Positions 1 to 6,314 of a stretch of 11,770 bases of DNA are shown here, one piece after another (position 1 is the stretch's first letter; each line of letters opens with the position of its first letter). The stretch is from SMAG-U1939 sp036376595 (lineage in GTDB: Bacteria; Chloroflexota; Ktedonobacteria; Ktedonobacterales; JADMIN01). The stretch is from NCBI GenBank assembly GCA_036376595.1, contig DASVAA010000100.1:1-11770 (forward strand). The letters run 5' to 3'. Below the pieces are notes generated by a model. It did no database searches. It was given only the letters and a program-made list of their open reading frames with translations, and was not told the origin of the DNA. The translations under genes and the position numbers were made by a program.

Positions 1-456
1 TACGCGCAGGCGTTGATTTCGGGCTGGAACCAGGTGCTGACGGGCGCCAACGTGCAGACGGACACGACCGACTGGGCGACGATTCTGAAGCAAGAGCAGG
101 CCAAGAAGGTGCAGTCCTACCGCTTCGGCTGGATCGCCGACTACCCCGATCCGCAGGACTTCCTGACGCTGCTGTACTCGACGACCTCCTCCTACAACGA
201 CAACAACGCCAGTGTGCCGCAGGCCGACCAGCTCATGTCGCAGGCCGATGCGATCTTCCAAGCGTCGCAGCAGGACCAGCGCATGTCGCTGTACAACCAG
301 GCGGAGCAGTTGTTGATCAACCAGGTGGCGGTCTGCCCGGTGTTCCAGTACGGCAACCAGTACATGGCGCGCACGTACATGAAGGGCTTCCTGGAGGACG
401 CGCAGGGCAACCAGCCGACCACCGAGTGGCCCAACGTCTACGTCGCCCAGCACTAG
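1..456 (+). CDS. Peptide ABC transporter substrate-binding protein, family 5 (C-terminal part)
   Basis: This is the last 151 residues of an extracytoplasmic solute-binding protein of the SBP_bac_5 (DppA/OppA) family. The reading frame is open from base 1, so the gene starts left of the window, and it ends with TAG at 454-456. The visible part carries the family-typical stretch GWIADYPDPQDF (about residues 45-56 of the fragment), followed by a segment of the RMSLYNQAEQLL kind and a hydrophobic PVFQY stretch. These belong to the last part of the binding lobe that closes over the peptide. The signal peptide and N-terminal lobe are not in the window. It lies upstream of two permease and two ATPase genes in the same direction, so it is very likely the receptor for that transporter. 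The substrate (dipeptide, oligopeptide, nickel or glycoside) cannot be told from this part. Confidence 0.93.
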   Translation, partial: YAQALISGWNQVLTGANVQTDTTDWATILKQEQAKKVQSYRFGWIADYPDPQDFLTLLYSTTSSYNDNNASVPQADQLMSQADAIFQASQQDQRMSLYNQAEQLLINQVAVCPVFQYGNQYMARTYMKGFLEDAQGNQPTTEWPNVYVAQH

Positions 457-502
457 ACCTGACGTGATGTAGCCATCTAGCGCAAAGCCTTGCCGCATGC
501 CC

Positions 503-650
503 CAGACGCGTCAACGAGCGGCTCTCCGCTCCGAGAGGCGTCTGAGGCACGGTAGGCGACGGGGTGGTCGGAGTCGCGGCACAGTGCTGCCTGCTGCTCC
601 GATCACCCAGCACGTACCGGCGGAGCGGGGTACGCTCCACTCCGCCGGTA
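503..650 (+). other. Three consecutive stem-loops in the gap after the binding-protein gene
   Basis: No convincing gene lies in 457-1084. The first part holds three dyads in a row. (1) CAGACG 503-508 pairs with CGTCTG 539-544 and encloses a perfect GAGCGG (516-521)/CCGCTC (526-531) hairpin with a 4-base loop. (2) TCGGAG 568-573 pairs with CTCCGA 597-602 and encloses GCGGCA/TGCTGC (576-581/585-590, one G-U pair). (3) An 11-bp perfect inverted repeat sits at 615-625/640-650, with a competing inner hairpin GGAGCG/CGCTCC at 622-627/633-638. None is followed by a T-run, so they do not look like classical intrinsic terminators. They could stabilise the 3' end of the binding-protein mRNA, attenuate transcription into the permeases, or be a small RNA. 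GC-rich DNA folds easily, so chance is possible for the shorter stems. Confidence 0.5.
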
Positions 651-780
651 TCGTCGTAGATGGGCGTAACCGCATCCGAATGATGTTGTGCCTGCGTACG
701 CCTCTCGACGGGTGACATGGGCGCGGCTTGCGTGCCACGTATAAATGCGTACATCCGCTCAGAATACCTGCCACAGCTTT

Positions 781-807
781 TCGACAGATTTCTGCATGTG
801 TTATGAT
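781..807 (+). promoter_or_regulatory. Extended -10 promoter for the permease-ATPase genes
   Basis: TCGACA (781-786, 5 of 6 matches to TTGACA) stands 15 bases before TATGAT (802-807, 5 of 6), which is preceded by TGT (799-801), an extended -10. The surrounding DNA (about 730-815) is much more AT-rich than the rest of the window, as is usual for a promoter. The expected start near 814 gives a leader of about 270 bases before the permease start codon. The 15-bp spacer is short, but the extended -10 compensates. This suggests that permease and ATPase genes can be transcribed separately from the binding protein. Confidence 0.55.
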
Positions 808-889
808 GCTGGCAAAATATGGCGCTGGCTAAAGTTGTGGGTGATACGCTCGCGCGACATGGGCCGGCTTGGACTGGCGTAATCTGGCA

Positions 890-1079
890 CCGCGGCGGGC
901 GGGGTCCCGCAAGGCCGCGGTTGTGCTCGCCCTGCCTAGCGGCTGGCGCTGTCATGGCCAAGATGTTGTAAACCTTGGCCGGTTTCATGCGTCGCCACGT
1001 CAGCGCAGGGGAAATCCCGCGGACGAGTCGTCAACGACTGAGCGGCGCCGGTACGGATGGGGGCCGGCGCGTGGAGGTG
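890..1079 (+). promoter_or_regulatory. Highly folded 5' leader with ribosome binding site of the first permease
   Basis: Between the promoter and the start codon there are five stem-loops in series: 890-920 (CCGCG/CGCGG outer stem, GCGGG/CCCGC inner stem), 956-980 (perfect GGCCAAG/CTTGGCC), 1004-1021 (CGC..GGG AAAT CCC GCG), 1026-1039 (AGTCG/CGACT) and 1045-1070 (perfect 7-bp GCGCCGG/CCGGCGC). The last one ends three bases before the Shine-Dalgarno sequence GGAGGTG (1073-1079), which is 5 bases from ATG 1085. The arrangement is what one expects of a cis-acting regulatory RNA, but I could not match it to TPP, glycine, cobalamin or fluoride riboswitch consensus sequences. The reading frame upstream of 1085 stays open to 869 but has no ribosome binding site and lacks protein-like composition. 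Confidence 0.45.
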
Positions 1080-1084
1080 CCTGT

Positions 1085-2104
1085 ATGAGTGGCTTGTTAG
1101 GGATCTTGCCGGTGATTGTGGTGCTGCTGGGGGTCGTAGCCCTGCTGGTCTACGCCGCCGGCCGCATTGGACCGCGCTTCCTACTCAAGCGCCTGGCCGG
1201 CTTGGTCTTTGTGATGTTCGGCGTGACGTTCATCACGTTCATCCTGGGCTACGTCTCTCCCGGCTCGCCCGTGAACAACCTCTGCGGGAGCAAATGTACC
1301 GCGAAGTCACTCCAGCAACTGTATCACCTCTACGGTCTCGATCTGCCATGGTATCAGCAGTACGCGCGTTTCCTCAACAATCTGCTGCACCTTGACCTCG
1401 GCCTCTCCTTCACCCAGCGCGGCCGCACCGTCTGGAGTATTCTCGGCACCGGCGTGCCGATCTCGATGGAGATTGGGCTGCTGGCCCTCACGCTCGCCGT
1501 CCTGATCGGCGTACCGATCGGCATCTCCGCCGCCGCACGCGCCGGCACCAAGTACGACACGATCTCGATGACCTCCGCGCTGATCCTCTTCTCGATCCCC
1601 ACCTACGTCACGATCCCCATCTACCAGATCGCCATGGTGCAGCTCGCTGCCCACAACCTGCCGCATCTGCCCACCGCGGGCTGGGGCGATCCCATCAACA
1701 TCATCCCTCCAGTCCTCGTCCTCTGCGCCGTGACCCTGGGCTTCTACGCGCGGCTGATGCGCACGACGATGCTCGATACCCTGACGCAGGATTACGTCCG
1801 CACCGCGCGCGCCAAGGGGCTGCGCGAGCGCGTGGTGGTCGTCCGCCATGCCTTCCGCAATGCGCTGGTGCCCCTGGTTACGGCGCTTGGCCCGGCAATT
1901 GCCTTCTCAGTCAGTGGTGCGTTCTTCACCGAAACCCTGCTCAACATCCCCGGCATCGGCTTCCAGGCGGTGAACTCAATCAATGCCAAGGATATGCCGG
2001 TGGTGCAGGGCACCGTGATTCTGGTCGCCGTGGCCGTGGCTATCATGAACTTGGTCGTGGATGTCGTCTACGGCCTGTTGGATCCGCGCATCAAGGTCTC
2101 GTAG
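1085..2104 (+). CDS. dppB: Peptide ABC transporter permease, DppB/OppB type
   Basis: This is the first membrane subunit of a type I peptide importer, 339 residues, the usual family length. ATG 1085 is chosen over the longer open frame because GGAGGTG (1073-1079) precedes it by 5 bases. The canonical first membrane helix is at about 34-56 (RFLLKRLAGLVFVMFGVTFI). It is preceded by a further hydrophobic segment at about 5-26 that most DppB proteins lack. Then come the periplasmic loop, helices at about 125-149, 160-185, 205-222, 263-283 and 307-331, the EAA coupling loop (DYVRTARAKGLRE, about 236-248, which contacts the ATPases) and the typical end GLLDPRIKV. The external loop has a cysteine pair, CGSKC (67-71). 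It pairs with the DppC-type permease encoded 91 bases downstream. The family assignment is secure; the substrate is not. Confidence 0.95.
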   Translation: MSGLLGILPVIVVLLGVVALLVYAAGRIGPRFLLKRLAGLVFVMFGVTFITFILGYVSPGSPVNNLCGSKCTAKSLQQLYHLYGLDLPWYQQYARFLNNLLHLDLGLSFTQRGRTVWSILGTGVPISMEIGLLALTLAVLIGVPIGISAAARAGTKYDTISMTSALILFSIPTYVTIPIYQIAMVQLAAHNLPHLPTAGWGDPINIIPPVLVLCAVTLGFYARLMRTTMLDTLTQDYVRTARAKGLRERVVVVRHAFRNALVPLVTALGPAIAFSVSGAFFTETLLNIPGIGFQAVNSINAKDMPVVQGTVILVAVAVAIMNLVVDVVYGLLDPRIKVS

Positions 2105-2130
2105 TCGCCTCTCGCCGGTGCCGGAGACAA

Positions 2131-2147
2131 ACGGGGCTTTACCCCGT
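2131..2147 (+). other. Intercistronic hairpin between the two permease genes
   Basis: Perfect 6-bp inverted repeat ACGGGG (2131-2136)/CCCCGT (2142-2147) with a 5-base loop CTTTA, lying in the 91-base gap between the permease genes. No T-run follows, so it is more likely an mRNA-processing or stability element than a full terminator. Confidence 0.4.
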
Positions 2148-2195
2148 GGTAGCACCTGCGGTCGCACAGGAGCACATCAGAAGGGTCAGGGAGCT

Positions 2196-3260
2196 ATGGA
2201 TACCGTCGAACGCTCGGTGGATTCACCTGTCGAGCCACCATTTCTCGGCACGGCGACGCCAGGGCAAGAAGAGATCTACGAGGCCAAAGAGCAGGTATCG
2301 ATCTCGCCCATGCGTGCGGCACTCCGGCGCTTCCTGCGTGACCGGCGTGCGGTGGCTTGCCTCGGCATCATCGTGTTCGTCGTCATCTTCAGCTATATCT
2401 TCCCGTTGTTCTATATCCACATGGGCCCTCAGCTCGTGGATGGGTTGACAGGCAAGAATATCGGGCCTGAGGTCTATCACAACTACACCTACTCCAATCT
2501 GACCTACACCAGCGCCCCAGGCACCCTCTTCCCGCTCGGTCCCCATTCGCTCGCCTATCCGCTGGGCGGCGACAACATCGGCCGCGACATGCTGGCGCGC
2601 CTCATGGCCGGCGTCAACGTCTCGATTGAGGTGGCGCTGCTGGTCGAGGTGCTCGACATCGGCCTGGGCGTGCTGCTTGGCACGCTGGCCGGGTGGTACG
2701 GCGGCTGGCTGGGCACTGTGCTGGACCGCTTCACCGACCTGGTGTTCGCCTTCCCCGGCATCCTGCTGATCATCCTGATGGGCGCCGCGCTCGGCCCGAT
2801 CTTCGATAACCTCTTCCACGGCTCCGTCTGGGGGCGCATCGTTTTGCTGACGCTTGCCATTGGTCTTCTCGCCTGGCCGCTGATGATGCGTTACACCCGC
2901 GGCTCCACGCTTCAGCTCAAAGAGCAGCAGTACGTTGAGGCGGCGAAGACCAACGGCACCAAAACGGCGCGTATCATCTGGAGCCACATCATCCCCAATC
3001 TGCTCAATCTGGTGGTCGTCGCCTCCACGCTCGACATCCTCACCACTATCGTCAGCGAGGCTGGTCTGAGCGTGCTCGGCGTGGGCATTCGACCACCTGG
3101 GTCGAGCCTGGGCCTGATGATCAACGACAATCTCGAGGCGATCTACGGCGTGTGGACCGCGCTGTTCTGGCCCGCTTTCATGCTGGTGCTGCTGGTCGTC
3201 TGTTTCTCGTTCGTCGGCGACGGCGTGCGCGATGCCTTCGACCCGCGCACCAAGGATTAG
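2196..3260 (+). CDS. dppC: Peptide ABC transporter permease, DppC/OppC type
   Basis: Second membrane subunit of the peptide importer, 354 residues. A soluble N-terminal stretch of about 50 residues is followed by helix 1 (about 52-72), then a periplasmic loop of about 50 residues rich in Tyr, Asn and Gly. The family motif LGGDNIGRDMLARLMAG (123-139) comes next, then further helices at about 145-168, 180-200, 213-233, 268-288 and 321-341. The EAA loop that docks on the ATPases is QQYVEAAKTNGTKTARIIW (244-262), and the protein ends in the canonical DGVRDAFDPR (342-351). ATG 2196 follows CAGGGAG (2187-2193) closely; an AAGGG at 2181-2185 is better spaced. The open frame continues upstream to 2061 inside the previous gene, but that part does not look like a DppC N terminus. 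It forms a heterodimer with the preceding permease. Confidence 0.95.
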   Translation: MDTVERSVDSPVEPPFLGTATPGQEEIYEAKEQVSISPMRAALRRFLRDRRAVACLGIIVFVVIFSYIFPLFYIHMGPQLVDGLTGKNIGPEVYHNYTYSNLTYTSAPGTLFPLGPHSLAYPLGGDNIGRDMLARLMAGVNVSIEVALLVEVLDIGLGVLLGTLAGWYGGWLGTVLDRFTDLVFAFPGILLIILMGAALGPIFDNLFHGSVWGRIVLLTLAIGLLAWPLMMRYTRGSTLQLKEQQYVEAAKTNGTKTARIIWSHIIPNLLNLVVVASTLDILTTIVSEAGLSVLGVGIRPPGSSLGLMINDNLEAIYGVWTALFWPAFMLVLLVVCFSFVGDGVRDAFDPRTKD

Positions 3261-3378
3261 CCGCGACCCCCGCATGGACGAGACGCCGTGTGGGGGCATG
3301 CGACACGCGCGAGCGCGCCGGCCGGGCATCGCTCGACACGGCGCGCGGTACGCTCTCCGTCTCCTGTCTCGCGGGATT

Positions 3379-3393
3379 CCCGCCTGCGGCGGG
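3379..3393 (+). other. Hairpin in the 192-base gap between permease and ATPase genes
   Basis: CCCGCC (3379-3384) and GGCGGG (3388-3393) form a perfect 6-bp stem with a 3-base loop. The gap 3261-3452 holds no gene that I can support. It ends with an AGAGG ribosome binding site (3443-3447). The stem may limit read-through or protect the upstream mRNA; there is no T-run. Confidence 0.35.
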
Positions 3394-3452
3394 CGAATGA
3401 CCGCCATCGGCGCGCGAGCGCCCACTAGACAATCGAAAAAGTAGAGGCAGGC

Positions 3453-4421
3453 ATGGCCGAAAGACTGCTTGAAGTTCAAAACCTCCGCACGCACTTCTTT
3501 ACCCGCTCCGGCGTGGTGAAAGCGGTCGAGGATGTTTCTTTTTATGTAGACGAGGCCGAAACGCTTGGCATCGTGGGCGAGAGCGGCAGCGGCAAGAGCG
3601 TTACCTCGCTTTCCGTGATGCGACTCGTTGATCGGCCGGGCAAGATCGTCGGCGGCAAGATCCTCTTCCGTGGCGAAGATATTCTCGATGTGGATGAAGA
3701 CCGGCTCTATGAGCTGCGCGGCGGCAAGATCGCGATGATCTTTCAGGACCCCATGACGTCGCTCAATCCGGTGCTGACGGTGGGCTTTCAGATTGCCGAG
3801 GCGGTCAAGGCGCACCTCAAACTGGACGACCGCGCGGCGATGAACCGCGCCGCCGAGATGTTGGAGCGCGTGCGCATTCCTGAGGCGCGGCGGCGCCTCG
3901 ATCACTACCCCCACGAGTTTAGCGGCGGCATGCGCCAGCGCGTGATGATCGCTATCGCGCTCTCGTGCAACCCCCAGATGCTGATCGCCGACGAGCCGAC
4001 GACCGCGCTCGACGTGACGATCCAGGCGCAGGTGCTCGACCTGATGAAGGGACTGGCGACCGAGTTCCGCACCGCGACGATGCTCATCACCCACGACCTG
4101 GGAGTGGTTGCCGGCACCTGCGACCGCGTGGCCGTGATGTACGCCGGACGCATTGTGGAATCCGCGCCGACGCGCACGATCTTCAAGACCCCTGCCCACC
4201 CCTATACCCAGGCGCTGCTGGAGGCCATTCCGCGGCCCGATACCGCTCCAGGGTCGCGTCTGGCGGCCATCGGCGGGCAGCCGCCCAGCCTGATTGACCT
4301 GCCGCCTGGCTGTCCGTTTGCGCCACGCTGTCGCAAGGTGCAGCCGCGCTGCCGGCGCGAGCTGCCGCCGTTGGAGACGAAAGGCCCCAATCAGGTGGCG
4401 GCCTGCTTCTATCCGTATTAG
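3453..4421 (+). CDS. dppD: Peptide ABC transporter ATP-binding protein, DppD/OppD type
   Basis: Cytoplasmic ATPase that powers peptide import, 322 residues, normal for the family. It shows Walker A GESGSGKS (42-49), the Q-loop glutamine Q98 in MIFQDP, the ABC signature FSGGM (156-160), Walker B MLIADEP (176-182, catalytic Glu 181) and the switch histidine H214 in ITHDLG. The C-terminal oligopeptide-transporter domain contains four cysteines, C287, C293, C300 and C318 (CX5CX6CX17C), the pattern that holds a [4Fe-4S] cluster in a mycobacterial OppD structure. ATG 3453 has AGAGG five bases upstream. It would pair with the DppF-type ATPase encoded next to form the nucleotide-binding heterodimer. 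All catalytic motifs are intact. Confidence 0.96.
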   Translation: MAERLLEVQNLRTHFFTRSGVVKAVEDVSFYVDEAETLGIVGESGSGKSVTSLSVMRLVDRPGKIVGGKILFRGEDILDVDEDRLYELRGGKIAMIFQDPMTSLNPVLTVGFQIAEAVKAHLKLDDRAAMNRAAEMLERVRIPEARRRLDHYPHEFSGGMRQRVMIAIALSCNPQMLIADEPTTALDVTIQAQVLDLMKGLATEFRTATMLITHDLGVVAGTCDRVAVMYAGRIVESAPTRTIFKTPAHPYTQALLEAIPRPDTAPGSRLAAIGGQPPSLIDLPPGCPFAPRCRKVQPRCRRELPPLETKGPNQVAACFYPY

Positions 4422-4450
4422 ATCAGGCGCGCGAGTCGGGCAGGCAGATT

Positions 4451-4484
4451 GCACGGACAGAGAGCACGGACAGAGAGCACAGAG
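4451..4484 (+). repeat. 13-bp purine-rich tandem repeat before the second ATPase gene
   Basis: GCACGGACAGAGA occurs at 4451-4463 and again, identical, at 4464-4476, followed by a partial third unit GCACAGAG (4477-4484). It lies between the two ATPase genes, immediately before the Shine-Dalgarno sequence GAGGGAG (4487-4493) of the second one. Its CACGGACAGAGAGCACAGAG flavour resembles short intergenic repeats I have seen in several environmental bacterial genomes. The function is unknown. Confidence 0.7.
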
Positions 4485-4500
4485 TCGAGGGAGTACACTC

Positions 4501-5517
<1,017 letters not shown>

Positions 5518-5575
5518 GAACCTCTGTCAGGATGCCTCTACGGGATCGCAACGCCCGCGGTGGCGACCAGTCCGT

Positions 5576-5600
5576 GGGGCGGCGCCGCACGTGCCGCCCC
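5576..5600 (+). terminator. Terminator-like hairpin after the transporter genes
   Basis: Perfect 8-bp inverted repeat GGGGCGGC (5576-5583)/GCCGCCCC (5593-5600) with a 9-base loop, 59 bases after the stop codon of the last ATPase gene. It is followed by a C-rich stretch rather than by T residues, so termination would be of an atypical, GC-stem type, or the hairpin may only protect the mRNA 3' end. Confidence 0.45.
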
Positions 5601-5646
5601 GCCCACCCATCCATCCCCCTGGCATTGGCGCGCCGCGCCGGTCGCC

Positions 5647-5670
5647 GGTGCGAGAATATCCCCTCGCACC
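5647..5670 (+). promoter_or_regulatory. Inverted repeat just upstream of the XRE-gene promoter
   Basis: GGTGCGAG (5647-5654) and CTCGCACC (5663-5670) form a perfect 8-bp dyad around an AT-containing 8-base centre. It ends about 15 bases before the candidate -35 of the next gene, so it may be an operator, possibly for the XRE protein itself, or a second terminator for the transporter transcript. The sequence alone does not decide. Confidence 0.4.
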
Positions 5671-5685
5671 TCCACCAAAGTGCCT

Positions 5686-5714
5686 TTGCGTTGGCAGGGG
5701 CCATCTGATACAAT
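5686..5714 (+). promoter_or_regulatory. Extended -10 promoter of the XRE-type regulator gene
   Basis: TTGCGT (5686-5691, a weak -35) is 17 bases from TACAAT (5709-5714, 5 of 6 matches), which is preceded by TGA (5706-5708), giving an extended -10. The expected start is near 5721, leaving a leader of about 200 bases before ATG 5919 with no supportable gene in it. Confidence 0.5.
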
Positions 5715-5918
5715 GGCCTTGTCGAACGGTAGCGGCAGGGCTTCTCGACTGATGTGCGGCTGGCGTCCCAGACCGTGGCACTGAGCGTGCGGTATTGACG
5801 ATAGCCAGCGGGCCGCATGGGCACCGAGATGCGCGCCCGCCGCGGCACCCACTCGTCAGCGCCCGGCACGGGCAGCGTGGCCCAGCCGGAGACGGCACAC
5901 CTCAATGAGGAGGTCGGC

Positions 5919-6203
5919 ATGAAACTGCGTGGTTTGCGTCAGGCGCGCCAGCGAAGTGGCCTCAGCATCAGCCAGTTGGCTGAGCTGACCGGCCTGCGCC
6001 GTGACACCATCACCCGCCTCGAGCACGGCAAGGAAGAGCCGCAGCCCTACGTTGTGCGTCGGCTCGCCAGCGCGCTCGGCTCGGCCACCGCGGAGCTTAT
6101 TGGGGTGGCGGTCATCGAACCCTCTGCCGCTGCGGCGGGGCCCGTCGCCGATGGCGCGCCCGCCCTCCCGCTGCTGCCCACAAGCTTCCCCGCGGCCGGA
6201 TAA
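5919..6203 (+). CDS. Small XRE-family helix-turn-helix transcriptional regulator
   Basis: A 94-residue protein with a single HTH_3/XRE DNA-binding domain at about residues 4-61. The usual pattern is visible: LRQARQRSGLSISQLAELTGL, then a recognition-helix region RRDTITRLEHGKEEPQ, followed by RRLASALG. After it comes a short Ala/Pro-rich tail (about 65-94) without a recognisable effector domain. ATG 5919 is chosen because GAGGAGGT (5907-5914) lies just upstream; the frame stays open to 5817, but that part is Arg/Thr/Ser-rich and has no ribosome binding site. The gene stands alone between the transporter cluster and a convergent MCP gene. It probably represses or activates a nearby promoter, perhaps its own. 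Members of this family also act as antitoxins, but no toxin gene is adjacent. Confidence 0.85.
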   Translation: MKLRGLRQARQRSGLSISQLAELTGLRRDTITRLEHGKEEPQPYVVRRLASALGSATAELIGVAVIEPSAAAAGPVADGAPALPLLPTSFPAAG

Positions 6204-6239
6204 CCCGCCCTCCAGTCACCCGCCTGCCGCTGTCGCGCG

Positions 6240-6256
6240 CAGCCTCCAAGAGGCTG
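6240..6256. terminator. Hairpin between convergent XRE and MCP genes
   Basis: CAGCCTC (6240-6246)/GAGGCTG (6250-6256) is a perfect 7-bp stem with a 3-base loop, placed 36 bases after the XRE stop and 58 bases beyond the MCP stop on the other strand. Its position suits a bidirectional terminator, but there is no T-run on either strand. Confidence 0.45.
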
Positions 6257-6314
6257 GTGGCGCGCCATGGTGTAGTGCGGCGCCGCGCGGCGGAGGAACA
6301 CGACTTTCGCCACC

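Noticed and set aside
497..715. 72-codon open frame after the binding-protein gene
   Set aside because: Arg-rich, no ribosome binding site, and it runs through the three stem-loops. Better explained as non-coding.
1001..1070. Possible cobalamin or TPP riboswitch in the permease leader
   Set aside because: The GGGAAAT and CCCGC pieces look suggestive, but the conserved B12-box and the TPP core sequences are absent, so no known class is claimed.
5817..5918. Longer start (ATG 5817) for the XRE gene
   Set aside because: No ribosome binding site before it, low-complexity extension, and a strong GAGGAGGT before ATG 5919.
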